A stretch of 64,000 nucleotides of DNA, taken from contig OY970206.1 of the NCBI GenBank assembly GCA_963708425.1, positions 2,170,001 through 2,234,000 of the forward strand, written 5' to 3'. Both the position numbers and the translations under genes were made by a program. Below are positions 43,095 through 51,895 of this stretch, in pieces. A model generated the notes under the pieces. That model saw only the letters and a program-made list of their open reading frames with translations, was not told the DNA's origin and did no database searches. The stretch is from JACMNW01 sp963708425. Its GTDB lineage: Bacteria > Pseudomonadota > Alphaproteobacteria > Rhodobacterales > Rhodobacteraceae. The first letter of the stretch is position 1; every line of letters starts with the position of its first letter.

Positions 43095-43931
43095 ATGGCA
43101 CTCAAGTCGTATAAACCGACGACGCCTGGCCAACGTGGGTTGGTTCTGATCGACCGTTCGGAACTGTGGAAAGGCCGCCCGGTCAAATCCCTTACTGAGG
43201 GTTTGACCAAGACAGGCGGTCGGAACAATACCGGACGGATCACGATGTGGCACAAAGGTGGGGGCGCCAAGCGTCTTTACCGCATCGTGGACTTCAGACG
43301 CACGAAGTTCGATATGGCGGCAGTCGTAGAGCGGATCGAATACGATCCCAACCGCACCGCCTTTATCGCATTGGTAAAATATGCCGATGGCGAGCTGGCC
43401 TATATCCTGGCGCCACAGCGCCTGGCCGTTGGTGACAGCGTGATCGCTGGCGCCAAGACCGACGTAAAGCCGGGCAACGCAATGCCGTTTTCCGGCATGC
43501 CAATTGGCACGATCGTCCACAACGTGGAAATGAAGGCCGGTAAGGGTGGGCAGATTGCCCGCGCCGCTGGTACCTACGCACAGTTTGTTGGTCGTGACGG
43601 TGGCTATGCGCAAATTCGTCTGTCATCGGGCGAATTGCGGATGGTGCGTCAGGAATGCATGGCCACCATTGGTGCTGTGTCGAACCCAGACAATTCGAAC
43701 CAAAACCTTGGTAAAGCAGGCCGCAAGCGCCACATGGGCGTTCGCCCAACCGTGCGCGGTGTTGCTATGAACCCGATCGACCACCCACATGGTGGTGGTG
43801 AAGGCCGGACCTCTGGTGGCCGCCACCCGGTCACACCATGGGGCAAGGGCACCAAGGGCAACAAGACACGCAAAGCGAAGGCATCGGACAAGTTGATTGT
43901 TCGGTCGCGTAACGCGAAGAAGGGGCGCTAA
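43095..43931 (+). CDS. rplB: 50S ribosomal protein L2
   Basis: 278-residue L2 near the peptidyl-transferase centre. [20 protein letters not shown], the late [15 protein letters not shown] motif and the basic tail are canonical. Confidence 0.98.
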   Translation: MALKSYKPTTPGQRGLVLIDRSELWKGRPVKSLTEGLTKTGGRNNTGRITMWHKGGGAKRLYRIVDFRRTKFDMAAVVERIEYDPNRTAFIALVKYADGELAYILAPQRLAVGDSVIAGAKTDVKPGNAMPFSGMPIGTIVHNVEMKAGKGGQIARAAGTYAQFVGRDGGYAQIRLSSGELRMVRQECMATIGAVSNPDNSNQNLGKAGRKRHMGVRPTVRGVAMNPIDHPHGGGEGRTSGGRHPVTPWGKGTKGNKTRKAKASDKLIVRSRNAKKGR

Positions 43932-43934
43932 TCC

Positions 43935-44213
43935 ATGGCACGTTCTATTTGGAAAGGCCCCTTCGTTGACGGCTACGTCCTGAAGAAGGCTGAAAAGGCG
44001 AAAGAGGGCGGCAAGAACGAAGTGATCAAGATTTGGTCGCGCCGGTCTACCATCCTGCCGCAATTCGTTGGGCTGACCTTTGCTGTGTACAACGGCAAAA
44101 AGCACATCCCGGTGAATGTGACCGAAGAAATGATTGGCCAGAAGTTTGGCGAGTATTCGCCAACGCGGACCTATTATGGTCATGCGGCTGATAAAAAAGC
44201 GAAACGGAAATAA
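43935..44213 (+). CDS. rpsS: 30S ribosomal protein S19
   Basis: 92-residue S19 of the small-subunit head. [17 protein letters not shown] and [14 protein letters not shown]. Three bases after rplB. Confidence 0.98.
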   Translation: MARSIWKGPFVDGYVLKKAEKAKEGGKNEVIKIWSRRSTILPQFVGLTFAVYNGKKHIPVNVTEEMIGQKFGEYSPTRTYYGHAADKKAKRK

Positions 44214-44216
44214 GCC

Positions 44217-44597
44217 ATGGCAAACGATAAAAATCCGCGCCGCGTGGCCGAAAACGAAGCACAGGCGATTGCGCGTATGCTGCGCACCAGCCCACAAAAG
44301 CTGAACCTCGTCGCCGGTCTGATCCGGGGCAAGAAGGTGGAAAAGGCGTTGGCCGATTTGACCTTCTCCAAGCGCCGCATTGCGGGCGACGTGAAGAAAT
44401 GCCTGCAATCCGCGATTGCGAACGCCGAAAACAACCACAATCTGGATGTTGACGGGCTGATCGTGGCCGAGGCCTATGTTGGCAAGAACCTGGTGATGAA
44501 GCGTGGCCGTCCGCGGGCTCGCGGTCGCTTTGGCAAGATCATGAAACCGTTCAGCCAGTTGACCATTACGGTCCGTCAAGTCGGGGAGACTGCATAA
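44217..44597 (+). CDS. rplV: 50S ribosomal protein L22
   Basis: 126-residue L22 with its long beta hairpin in the exit tunnel ([13 protein letters not shown] region). Overlaps rpsC by one base (TAATG). Confidence 0.98.
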   Translation: MANDKNPRRVAENEAQAIARMLRTSPQKLNLVAGLIRGKKVEKALADLTFSKRRIAGDVKKCLQSAIANAENNHNLDVDGLIVAEAYVGKNLVMKRGRPRARGRFGKIMKPFSQLTITVRQVGETA

Positions 44598-45307
44598 TGG
44601 GTCAGAAGGTCAATCCTATTGGCATGCGTTTGCAGGTCAACCGCACGTGGGACAGCCGCTGGTTTGCGGAATCCAAAGACTACGGCAATCTGCTGTTGGA
44701 AGATTTGCGCATGCGCGAATACATCCACGAAGAATGCAAGCAGGCTGGCGTTTCGAAGGTTATCATCGAGCGTCCGCACAAAAAGTGCCGTGTGACCATT
44801 CACACCGCGCGCCCGGGCGTGATCATCGGCAAAAAAGGCGCCGATATCGAAACCCTGCGCAAAAAGCTGACAGTGTTCACCAAATCCGAATTGCACCTCA
44901 ACATCGTTGAAGTGCGCAAACCGGAAATGGACGCGAAACTGGTGGCAGAATCCATCGCGCAGCAAATGGAACGTCGGGTGTCCTTCCGCCGCGCCATGAA
45001 GCGCGGTGTGCAGAACGCCATGCGTATCGGTGCGCTGGGTATTCGGGTGAACGTGGCTGGCCGTTTGGGCGGGGCAGAAATCGCCCGGACCGAATGGTAC
45101 CGCGAAGGCCGCGTGCCGTTGCACACCCTGCGGGCCGACATCGACTATGCCACCTATGAGGCGAAAACCGCATACGGCATCATCGGTGTGAAAGTCTGGA
45201 TCTTCAAAGGCGAAATCCTTGAGCATGATCCACAGGCGCATGATCGTCGTCATGCTGAGGCCCAGGAAGGCGCTGCACCGCGTCAGCCGCGCCGCGAACG
45301 CGCGTAA
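44597..45307 (+). CDS. rpsC: 30S ribosomal protein S3
   Basis: 236-residue S3 with a KH domain ([15 protein letters not shown]) and C-terminal domain. ATG overlaps the rplV stop by one base. Ends 13 bases before rplP. Confidence 0.98.
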   Translation: MGQKVNPIGMRLQVNRTWDSRWFAESKDYGNLLLEDLRMREYIHEECKQAGVSKVIIERPHKKCRVTIHTARPGVIIGKKGADIETLRKKLTVFTKSELHLNIVEVRKPEMDAKLVAESIAQQMERRVSFRRAMKRGVQNAMRIGALGIRVNVAGRLGGAEIARTEWYREGRVPLHTLRADIDYATYEAKTAYGIIGVKVWIFKGEILEHDPQAHDRRHAEAQEGAAPRQPRRERA

Positions 45308-45320
45308 GGGAGCATAAAAA

Positions 45321-45735
45321 ATGTTGCAACCGAAACGGACCAAGTTCCGCAAACAGCACAAGGGCCGTATCCACGGTGAAGCGAAGGGCGGCTCGACGCT
45401 GAACTTCGGCACCTATGGCCTGAAATCGACCGAGCCGGAGCGGGTAACCGCACGTCAGATCGAAGCGGCCCGCCGCGCGATCACCCGCCACATGAAACGC
45501 CAGGGCCGTGTCTGGATCCGTATTTTCCCGGATGTTCCAGTGTCGTCCAAGCCCGTTGAAGTGCGGATGGGTAAAGGTAAGGGTTCGACCGATTATTGGG
45601 CAGCCAAAGTGAAGCCCGGCCGGATCATGTTCGAGATTGACGGCGTGATCGAAGTCGGTAGCGCGTGAAGCTTTGCGTCTGGGGGCGATGAAGCTGCCAG
45701 TAACGACGCGTGTGGTTATTCGCGAAGATTGGTGA
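45321..45735 (+). CDS. rplP: 50S ribosomal protein L16, split by one extra base
   Basis: L16 is essential for 50S assembly near the A-site. The frame opens [21 protein letters not shown] and stays normal to EIDGVIEV, then hits TGA at 45666-45668, leaving 115 residues. From 45661 another frame encodes [19 protein letters not shown] and IREDW, the conserved L16 C-terminus, and stops at 45733-45735. The 415-base span is one base more than a multiple of three; removing it gives 137 residues, exactly L16's usual length. The break is near GAAGTCGGTAGCG at 45651-45663. Likely an indel error, as in rpoC. Confidence 0.93.
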
Positions 45736-45766
45736 AAGTCGGGGTTAGCCCCGACCGATCAGATTG

Positions 45767-45799
45767 GCCCCTGCTGGAAACGGCGGGGGCTTTTTTTTT
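45767..45799 (+). terminator. Rho-independent terminator after rplP
   Basis: GCCCCTGC / GCGGGGGC-type stem (45767-45790 with a GGAAAC loop) followed by nine T residues. Preceded by a second stem GTCGGGG / CCCCGAC (45738-45755). Ends the S10 operon at a place where bacteria normally continue into rpmC. Confidence 0.9.
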
Positions 45800-45830
45800 A
45801 CTTCTGTTCTTTTACTTCGGACCGATCTGG

Positions 45831-45853
45831 AAACGCTGCGGGGCAGCGTTTTT
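45831..45853. terminator. Second terminator-like palindrome
   Basis: AAACGCTGC / GCAGCGTTT with loop GGG, then TT. 30 bases downstream of the rplP terminator; might also end transcription from the minus strand gene. Confidence 0.6.
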
Positions 45854-45920
45854 CGGTTCGTTGCTCATAAGGCGGAACGCCGGTTGAGCAAGGGATGTGG
45901 TCCAGATCGCCGCCTTTGGG

Positions 45921-46009
45921 AAATCAGGCCGCGCCTGACTGGGCTGGTGCGGAACGCGCCTGCCGAGGGCAGGCAGGCGCGGCCTGATTTGACGCGTGTC
46001 AAATCAGGC
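45921..46009. repeat. Nested inverted repeats beside HEPN-like gene 2
   Basis: Perfect 17-base arms starting AAATCAGGCC lie at 45921-45937 and, inverted, at 45974-45990. Inside them GCCTGCC / GGCAGGC forms a hairpin (45958-45974). A twelve-base pair, GCCTGATTTGAC and its complement, lies at 45982-45993 and 45998-46009 around GCGT. The AAATCAGG unit therefore occurs three times in alternating orientation; the last copy overlaps the gene's 3' end. Confidence 0.8.
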
Positions 46010-46549
46010 AAGGGAAGGGGGACTTTTTCCCAAAGAGCCAAAACTCTCAGCAGTCTGAATAGCAAATGTTGTGAGGGTTCTCCCAAAGTTTGTAGCATCT
46101 ACGATTTCTTGAATCGGAATTGCTTCAACCGCCATGTGATCCTGCCCCTCGCGCTCAGTGATCGCGAAAACAATGTATTGGTCGTCACTAAGCAAATATC
46201 CGCAGCAGTGTGCATGTGCGATACGATCTCGCGGCTTCGAATGCTTTTCATACCGCTTCTTCAATTTTTTGAATTTTTTGACCATTTCATTTGCCACTTC
46301 GGACGTGAGCCTGATGCCTTCAAGAAGAGCAACGATTTCGAGTATTTTCATTGAACCTTTGAGCTTGCCCATTCGGTCTGCGGCTTCATGGAGAGCTTCG
46401 CCGGTAAATGTTGAGACGAGGATAGTTAACGCTCCATCTAACGACCCCCACGCCAATACCAAATCCAGCAATGTGTCTCTTTGAAATTGTTTGAGTGGGC
46501 TGCCGTAATCTGCAGCTTGTAGTTCATCCATTAATTTGCGTGACATCAT
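46004..46549 (-). CDS. Orphan HEPN-like protein 2
   Basis: 181 residues from ATG 46549, with AAGGA six bases before it. Helical N-terminal half (LDLVLAWGSLDGALTILV, then KLKGSMKILEIVALL and a Lys-rich helix VKKFKKLKKRYEKH), followed by PRDRIAHAH, which has the R-x4-H motif of HEPN ribonucleases, then two beta-like segments (YIVFAITE, HMAVEAIPI) and a helix. Same overall plan as the gene at 34500. No homolog recognised; HEPN is an inference from motif and helices. Minus strand, AT-richer than its neighbours, between rplP and rpmC, so an insertion in the S10 operon. No obvious antitoxin partner. Confidence 0.6.
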   Translation of the reverse strand: MMSRKLMDELQAADYGSPLKQFQRDTLLDLVLAWGSLDGALTILVSTFTGEALHEAADRMGKLKGSMKILEIVALLEGIRLTSEVANEMVKKFKKLKKRYEKHSKPRDRIAHAHCCGYLLSDDQYIVFAITEREGQDHMAVEAIPIQEIVDATNFGRTLTTFAIQTAESFGSLGKSPPSLA

Positions 46550-46684
46550 CAAAAGTCCTTAAGGGGCAATACACCTGTTGCGGCTGGGAAGGTAACTTGG
46601 CTTAGGGCGGCTGTTTTCACAATGCAATCTGGCTCATTTGATAGGTGATCCACGCGTCCAGGTCGCCAAACGTAATCTTCCCCC

Positions 46685-46713
46685 TTGCCCCCCACCTCCC
46701 CTTCCCCTATAGA
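46685..46713 (+). promoter_or_regulatory. Candidate promoter for the rpmC-rpmD block
   Basis: TTGCCC (46685-46690), 17-base spacer, TATAGA (46708-46713), followed by ACGCC. About 110 bases before the rpmC ATG. It would restart transcription after the insertion. Confidence 0.6.
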
Positions 46714-46831
46714 ACGCCATCCACGGTTCCGGGGCGACTCGGAATCGGGGTTTATCATTGATCCACCGGGTTCAGCGTGACCTTGCTATCCTTGCAAGGG
46801 CGTTCTGGTGATGTTGAAAAGGAAATGCCGC

Positions 46832-47083
46832 ATGGCCAAGAAAGCCACTGCAAAGACAACGCCGGTTGCGCCCGTTAGTGCTGCAACGGAGTTTCGTGCA
46901 AAAACGCCGGATCAGTTGCGTGACAACCTGATCGCTTTGAAAAAAGAAGCGTTCAATCTGCGCTTTCAGCAGGCCACTGGCCAGCTTGAAAACACTGCTC
47001 GTATGCGCGCTGTGCGCCGCGATGTGGCCCGTATCAAGACAGTCTTGACCCAAAAAGCCGCTGACGCGGCTGCAGCGAACTGA
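46832..47083 (+). CDS. rpmC: 50S ribosomal protein L29 with N-terminal extension
   Basis: 83 residues from [12 protein letters not shown], which has AGGA 8 bases upstream; an earlier in-frame ATG at 46808 is less likely. L29 proper begins at about [19 protein letters not shown]; the 18 or so preceding residues ([17 protein letters not shown]) are not part of the usual L29. First gene of the rpmC-rpsQ-rplN part, 283 bases after the HEPN-like gene. Confidence 0.93.
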   Translation: MAKKATAKTTPVAPVSAATEFRAKTPDQLRDNLIALKKEAFNLRFQQATGQLENTARMRAVRRDVARIKTVLTQKAADAAAAN

Positions 47084-47093
47084 GGATCACCCC

Positions 47094-47333
47094 ATGCCCA
47101 AGAGAATTCTGCAAGGTGTCGTGACCTCTGACAAGAACGAACAGACCATCACGGTTCTGGTCGAGCGCCGCTTCAAGCACCCGCTGCTGCAAAAAACCGT
47201 CCGTAAGTCCAAGAAGTACCGGGCCCACGACGAGCACAACAAGTTCAAAACTGGCGATCAGGTCCGCATTGAAGAATGCGCCCCGATTTCTAAAACGAAA
47301 CGCTGGACAGTGGTGACTGAAGCTTCGGCTTAA
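47094..47333 (+). CDS. rpsQ: 30S ribosomal protein S17
   Basis: 79-residue OB-fold S17. [19 protein letters not shown] and [15 protein letters not shown] are typical. 10 bases after rpmC. Confidence 0.98.
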   Translation: MPKRILQGVVTSDKNEQTITVLVERRFKHPLLQKTVRKSKKYRAHDEHNKFKTGDQVRIEECAPISKTKRWTVVTEASA

Positions 47334-47392
47334 CACTTCTGTCCAGTTCTAACGAAACCCTGGGTTAAGAACCCAAAGGTCGGAGAAACCAA

Positions 47393-47761
47393 ATGATCCA
47401 GATGCAGACCAATCTGGATGTTGCTGATAACTCAGGCGCTCGCCGAGTTCAGTGCATCAAGGTTCTAGGCGGTTCACACCGCCGCTATGCATCCGTTGGC
47501 GACATCATCGTGGTGTCGGTAAAGGAAGCAATTCCACGTGGCCGTGTAAAGAAGGGTGATGTCCGCAAGGCCGTTGTCGTGCGCACCGCCAAGGAAGTTC
47601 GCCGTGAAGACGGCACCACGATCCGTTTTGATCGCAATGCAGCCGTCATCCTGAACAATCAGGGCGAACCGGTTGGCACGCGTATCTTCGGGCCAGTGGT
47701 GCGCGAATTACGCGCCAAGAACTTCATGAAAATCATCTCTTTGGCACCGGAGGTGCTGTGA
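47393..47761 (+). CDS. rplN: 50S ribosomal protein L14
   Basis: 122-residue L14. [20 protein letters not shown] start and [17 protein letters not shown]. Overlaps rplX by one base (TGATG). Confidence 0.98.
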   Translation: MIQMQTNLDVADNSGARRVQCIKVLGGSHRRYASVGDIIVVSVKEAIPRGRVKKGDVRKAVVVRTAKEVRREDGTTIRFDRNAAVILNNQGEPVGTRIFGPVVRELRAKNFMKIISLAPEVL

Positions 47762-48066
47762 TGGCTGCTAAATTGAAAAAAGGCGATACCGTCATCGTGC
47801 TGACTGGCAAAGACAAGGGCAAGAAGGGCGAGATTTCGTCAGTTGCCCCTGCTGCCAACAAGGCGGTTGTTGATGGTCTGAACATCGCGATCCGTCACAC
47901 CAAGCAAAGCCAAGGCTCACAAGGTGGCCGCATCCCGAAAGCGATGCCGATTGATCTGTCGAACCTGTCCTTGCTGGACAAGAATGGCAAAGCAACCCGC
48001 GTTGGCTTCCGTATGGACGGCGACAAGAAAGTGCGTTTCGCCAAAACCACAGGGGAGGCGATCTGA
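47761..48066 (+). CDS. rplX: 50S ribosomal protein L24
   Basis: 101-residue L24 with KOW motif ([20 protein letters not shown]). ATG 47761 overlaps rplN; an upstream GTG is rejected. TGATG overlap with rplE. Confidence 0.98.
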   Translation: MAAKLKKGDTVIVLTGKDKGKKGEISSVAPAANKAVVDGLNIAIRHTKQSQGSQGGRIPKAMPIDLSNLSLLDKNGKATRVGFRMDGDKKVRFAKTTGEAI

Positions 48067-48626
48067 TGCTTGACGCACAAACCTATACCCCGCGCCTGAA
48101 GGCGGAATACAAGGCCAAGATTCGTCCGGCCATGATGACCGAATTCGGCTATAAGAACGAAATGCAGCTGCCCCGGTTGGACAAGATTGTGATCAACATG
48201 GGCGTTGGTGAAGCGGTTAAAGACACCAAAAAGGTGAAAGCCGCATCTGAACAGCTGACTGCGATTGCTGGCCAGAAGGCCGTTATCACCCATGCGAAAA
48301 AGTCGATTGCCGGCTTTCGTGTGCGTGAAGAAATGCCGCTTGGTTGCAAAGTGACGCTGCGCGGCGACCGGATGTACGAATTTCTGGACCGTCTGATCAC
48401 CATCGCACTGCCCCGCGTTCGCGACTTTCGCGGCGTGAAAGGTTCGTCCTTTGATGGTCGTGGCAACTTTGCCATGGGTCTGAAGGAACAGATCGTGTTC
48501 CCCGAGATCGAGTTCGACAAAATCGATGACGTGCTTGGCATGGACATCATCATCTGCACCACCGCGAAGACCGACGCGGAAGCGAAGGCATTGTTGAAGC
48601 ATTTCAACATGCCCTTCACAAGCTGA
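48066..48626 (+). CDS. rplE: 50S ribosomal protein L5
   Basis: 186-residue 5S rRNA-binding L5. ATG overlaps rplX stop. [17 protein letters not shown] is typical. Confidence 0.98.
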   Translation: MLDAQTYTPRLKAEYKAKIRPAMMTEFGYKNEMQLPRLDKIVINMGVGEAVKDTKKVKAASEQLTAIAGQKAVITHAKKSIAGFRVREEMPLGCKVTLRGDRMYEFLDRLITIALPRVRDFRGVKGSSFDGRGNFAMGLKEQIVFPEIEFDKIDDVLGMDIIICTTAKTDAEAKALLKHFNMPFTS

Positions 48627-48644
48627 TCGCGGGAGGAAAGAGAT

Positions 48645-48950
48645 ATGGCTAAAAAATCCATGGTGAACCGCGAAGTGAAACGCGCCAAGCTGGTCAAGCA
48701 ATTTGCTGCCCGCCGCGCTGTTCTCAAAGCTGTTGTGACTGATCAGGCAAAACCGATGGATGAGCGCTTCAAGGCGACTTTGAAATTGGCAAGCCTGCCG
48801 CGCAATTCGTCGGCAACCCGCATGCACAACCGCTGCCAGCTTACCGGCCGCCCGCATGCGTATTACCGCAAATTGAAACTCTCGCGCATCATGCTGCGTG
48901 ATCTTGCCTCGTTCGGCCAGATCCCCGGCATGGTCAAATCCAGCTGGTAA
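48645..48950 (+). CDS. rpsN: 30S ribosomal protein S14
   Basis: 101-residue S14 of the zinc-free (long) type: the C-terminal part lacks the CxxC pair. GGAGG precedes. [19 protein letters not shown] block. Confidence 0.98.
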   Translation: MAKKSMVNREVKRAKLVKQFAARRAVLKAVVTDQAKPMDERFKATLKLASLPRNSSATRMHNRCQLTGRPHAYYRKLKLSRIMLRDLASFGQIPGMVKSSW

Positions 48951-48962
48951 GGAGGTTCTGAA

Positions 48963-49361
48963 ATGATGATGAACGATCCTATCGGCGATATGCTGACACG
49001 TATCCGCAATGCGCAGATGCGCGGCAAATCGACCGTGAAGACCCCCGCCTCCAAGCTGCGCGCCTGGGTTCTGGATGTGTTGGCCTCGGAAGGCTACATC
49101 CGCGGGTATGAAAAAGCCGAGACCGACAATGGTCAGGGCGAACTGACGATCAGCCTGAAGTACTACGAAGGCACGCCTGTGATCCGCGAATTGAAGCGCG
49201 TATCGAAGCCTGGCCGTCGGGTGTATATGAGCGTCAAAGAAATTCCGACGGTCCGCAACGGCCTTGGTGTTTCGATTGTTTCCACGCCGAAAGGTGTCAT
49301 GTCCGATGCAGCCGCACGATCCGCCAATGTTGGTGGCGAAGTGCTCTGCACCGTATTCTGA
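48963..49361 (+). CDS. rpsH: 30S ribosomal protein S8
   Basis: 132-residue S8, primary 16S-binding protein and in E. coli repressor of the spc operon. Three tandem ATG codons; the first or second is likely. [15 protein letters not shown] and [19 protein letters not shown]. Confidence 0.98.
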   Translation: MMMNDPIGDMLTRIRNAQMRGKSTVKTPASKLRAWVLDVLASEGYIRGYEKAETDNGQGELTISLKYYEGTPVIRELKRVSKPGRRVYMSVKEIPTVRNGLGVSIVSTPKGVMSDAAARSANVGGEVLCTVF

Positions 49362-49371
49362 GGAGGGTATA

Positions 49372-49905
49372 ATGTCTCGTATCGGCAAAAAACCCGTCCA
49401 ACTGCCGCAAGGCGTTTCGGCCTCAGTCTCGGGTCAGTCGGTAGAAGTGAAGGGGCCGAAAGGCACTCGCAGCTTTCATGCGACCGACGATGTGACGCTG
49501 ACCATCGAAGATGGTGCAGTCAAGGTTACTCCACGTGGCACGTCCAAGCGGGCGCGTCAGCAGTGGGGCATGGTCCGCAGCCAAGTGGAAAATCTGGTAA
49601 CCGGTGTGACCACCGGTTTCAAGAAAGAGCTTGAAATTCAGGGCGTTGGTTATCGCGCAGCGATAAACGGCAATGTGTTGAAGTTGTCTCTTGGCTATAG
49701 CCATGATGTCAACTTTGACGTTCCAGCCGGGGTGACGGTTGTCACACCAAAGCAAACCGAAATCATTGTGGAAGGCATTGATCAGCAGCTTGTTGGTCAG
49801 GTCGCCGCGAACATCCGCGAATGGCGCAAGCCCGAGCCCTACAAGGGCAAAGGCATCCGCTATAAGGGTGAATTCGTGTTCCGCAAAGAAGGCAAGAAGA
49901 AGTAA
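49372..49905 (+). CDS. rplF: 50S ribosomal protein L6
   Basis: 177 residues from [14 protein letters not shown] with GGAGGG upstream; an extended frame to 49264 lies in rpsH and is rejected. C-terminal [15 protein letters not shown] motif. Confidence 0.98.
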   Translation: MSRIGKKPVQLPQGVSASVSGQSVEVKGPKGTRSFHATDDVTLTIEDGAVKVTPRGTSKRARQQWGMVRSQVENLVTGVTTGFKKELEIQGVGYRAAINGNVLKLSLGYSHDVNFDVPAGVTVVTPKQTEIIVEGIDQQLVGQVAANIREWRKPEPYKGKGIRYKGEFVFRKEGKKK

Positions 49906-49915
49906 GGGGCGCAAC

Positions 49916-50275
49916 ATGGCGAACACAAAGAGAGATCTGTTCCTCAAGCGCCGCTTGCGTGTACGGAACAAAATCAAGGCGATGTCGGCTGGGCGCTTGC
50001 GCCTTTCGGTGCACCGCTCGAACAAAAACATCAGCGTGCAGCTGATCGACGACGTCAAAGGCGTTACACTTGCAGCGGCTTCCAGTCTGGAAAAAGACTT
50101 GGGTGTTGTGGGCAAGAACAACGTCGAAGCGGCGGCGAAAGTTGGCGCAGCAATTGCCGAACGGGCGAAAAAGGCTGGGATCGAAACGTGTTATTTCGAT
50201 CGTGGCGGTTTCCTCTTTCACGGGAAGATCAAGGCTTTGGCCGAGGCTGCCCGTGAAGGCGGCCTGAAGTTCTGA
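49916..50275 (+). CDS. rplR: 50S ribosomal protein L18
   Basis: 119-residue 5S rRNA-binding L18 starting [15 protein letters not shown]. The frame extends upstream into rplF but GGGGCGCAAC and the family start favour 49916. [20 protein letters not shown] is canonical. Confidence 0.97.
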   Translation: MANTKRDLFLKRRLRVRNKIKAMSAGRLRLSVHRSNKNISVQLIDDVKGVTLAAASSLEKDLGVVGKNNVEAAAKVGAAIAERAKKAGIETCYFDRGGFLFHGKIKALAEAAREGGLKF

Positions 50276-50287
50276 GGAGTTTGAAAA

Positions 50288-50872
50288 ATGGCAGAACAAC
50301 GTGATAACCGCCGTGAAGGCCGTGGCAATGATCGCGCTCCGCGCGAGGAAACCCCGGAATTCGCAGATCGCCTGGTCGCGATCAACCGTGTGTCGAAGAC
50401 CGTAAAAGGCGGTAAGCGCTTTGGTTTCGCAGCCCTTGTGGTTGTGGGCGATCAGCGTGGCCGTGTCGGGTTCGGCAAGGGCAAGGCGAAGGAAGTGCCG
50501 GAGGCCATTCGCAAGGCAACCGAGCAGGCCAAGCGCCAGATGATCCGTGTGGCCCTGCGTGATGGCCGCACCTTGCACCACGATATGGAAGGCCGCCATG
50601 GCGCCGGAAAAGTCGTGATGCGCACAGCTGTTGCGGGTACTGGCATCATCGCCGGTGGCCCAATGCGTGCCGTGTTCGAAATGCTGGGTCTGCAGGACGT
50701 GGTGGCGAAATCCATCGGGTCATCGAACCCTTACAACATGGTTCGGGCAACGATAGATGGTCTGAAGCAGGAAACCTCACCTCGTCAGGTTGCGGCCCGC
50801 CGTGGCAAGAAAGTGGCGGAGATTCTGCGCAAGCCGGAAACCGAAGCTGCTGTTGAAGCTGTGGAGGCCTGA
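50288..50872 (+). CDS. rpsE: 30S ribosomal protein S5
   Basis: 194-residue S5 with the double-stranded RNA-binding domain ([21 protein letters not shown]). GGAG precedes. Two bases before rpmD. Confidence 0.98.
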   Translation: MAEQRDNRREGRGNDRAPREETPEFADRLVAINRVSKTVKGGKRFGFAALVVVGDQRGRVGFGKGKAKEVPEAIRKATEQAKRQMIRVALRDGRTLHHDMEGRHGAGKVVMRTAVAGTGIIAGGPMRAVFEMLGLQDVVAKSIGSSNPYNMVRATIDGLKQETSPRQVAARRGKKVAEILRKPETEAAVEAVEA

Positions 50873-50874
50873 TC

Positions 50875-51084
50875 ATGACCGAGAAGAAAGTGCCAACCGG
50901 CAAAACGATTGTGGTCAAGCAGGTGGCTTCTGCCGCCCGCCGGCCAGCCAAGCAGACTGCCACGCTGAAGGGCCTTGGCCTGAACAAGATGAACCGCACC
51001 CGCGAATTGGAAGACACACCTTCCATCCGCGGCATGGTCACGAAGATCTCGCATTTGGTGCAGATCATCGAAGAGCGCGGTTAA
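50875..51084 (+). CDS. rpmD: 50S ribosomal protein L30
   Basis: 69-residue L30, slightly longer than the minimal form by an N-terminal [28 protein letters not shown] is canonical. In most bacteria rplO follows at once; here it is 1395 bases away. Confidence 0.97.
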   Translation: MTEKKVPTGKTIVVKQVASAARRPAKQTATLKGLGLNKMNRTRELEDTPSIRGMVTKISHLVQIIEERG

Positions 51085-51119
51085 GGTTAGGGGCACGCCC
51101 CGACCGACGCAAGATTTAG

Positions 51120-51145
51120 CGCCCTGCCGAAAGGTGGGGCGTTTT
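51120..51145 (+). terminator. Terminator after rpmD
   Basis: Nine-pair stem CGCCCTGCC / GGTGGGGCG (two G-T pairs) with a GAAA loop, followed by TTTTGTTAT. Ends the first part of the spc operon. Confidence 0.8.
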
Positions 51146-51172
51146 GTTATGTGCCGCTGCCCCCCTCCCCAT

Positions 51173-51262
51173 CCCTCCCCCACCGTGGGGGGAGGGGGCC
51201 TGCCGGACCCTACGCCTGATAGTTGGCATTTGGCTCTTCCCCTCCCCCTTTGTGGGGAGGGG
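51173..51262. repeat. G/C-run palindromes
   Basis: A CCCTCCCCCAC / GTGGGGGGAGGG near-palindrome (51173-51196) and a perfect CCCCTCCCC / GGGGAGGGG palindrome with six-base loop (51239-51262). No gene between rpmD and 51367. Confidence 0.55.
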
Positions 51263-51366
51263 TTAGGGGAAGGGGGGGCGCCGCAAACAACTCCTTCCCC
51301 AAACGAAAACCCGTGCTATCCTGCCGCGACGCCCCGGAGGAGCGGGGTCATTTCAGGGAGGGAATT

Positions 51367-51807
51367 ATGGCCGCAAAATACGCCGGGGGCTGCGAGCATG
51401 TCCATGTGACAGCAAGCGCCGAACCGATCGACAACCACGAGTGCCACTGCAACGTCTGCAAAGCCGTGACCAAGCAGCACACCACCCATGTGGCGTTTTT
51501 CAATTATGGCGATGTGAAAGCCGATCATCCCGAAAAGATGAAGCGCGTGCCGTTCAACGCGAACAATCCGGATGGCCCGCTGGAAATCTGCCTGTGCACC
51601 GATTGCAGCGCCGTGCTGATGCTGGACGACAAGCAAAAGCGCATCCGCGTGGCAGTGCCGAATGTCATGGGCTATGACGACGCGGCGTTCCCGAAAGCCA
51701 CGTATCACGCGTTTTGGGATGAGACGAAGGGGTACGAGAAGCCGCATGACGGGCGGCAAGTGTATGAAGGGTTGCAGCCGAGCTTTCATTGGCCAGCTGG
51801 GGCGTAG
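51367..51807 (+). CDS. GFA/CENP-V family protein
   Basis: 146 residues, ATG with GGGAGGG upstream. Cys motifs GGC, ECHCNVCK and CLCTDC are the zinc ligands of the glutathione-dependent formaldehyde-activating enzyme fold. Real members act on formaldehyde or other small electrophiles, or have unknown roles. A longer frame to 51223 is not supported. It lies within the split spc operon. Confidence 0.85.
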   Translation: MAAKYAGGCEHVHVTASAEPIDNHECHCNVCKAVTKQHTTHVAFFNYGDVKADHPEKMKRVPFNANNPDGPLEICLCTDCSAVLMLDDKQKRIRVAVPNVMGYDDAAFPKATYHAFWDETKGYEKPHDGRQVYEGLQPSFHWPAGA

Positions 51808-51862
51808 GGCGGGGTTCACCCCGCCGTTTTGAACATTGTAGGTGGGGGAAACCCCCACCTAC
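51804..51862. repeat. Palindromic repeat pair after GFA gene
   Basis: GTAGGGCGGGGTTCACCCCG-type palindrome at 51804-51825 (overlapping the GFA stop) and GTAGGTGGGGG / CCCCCACCTAC with AAA loop at 51838-51862. The first copy matches the second half of the repeat at 39546-39596. Confidence 0.75.
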
Positions 51863-51895
51863 GTTTGTTTAGTGACTATAATTTCGGAGAGCGTT

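Noticed and set aside
45764..46354. 196-codon plus-strand frame across the rplP-rpmC insert
   Set aside because: It runs through a terminator T-run and the inverted repeats and is antisense to the HEPN-like gene, which has a better ribosome site and composition.
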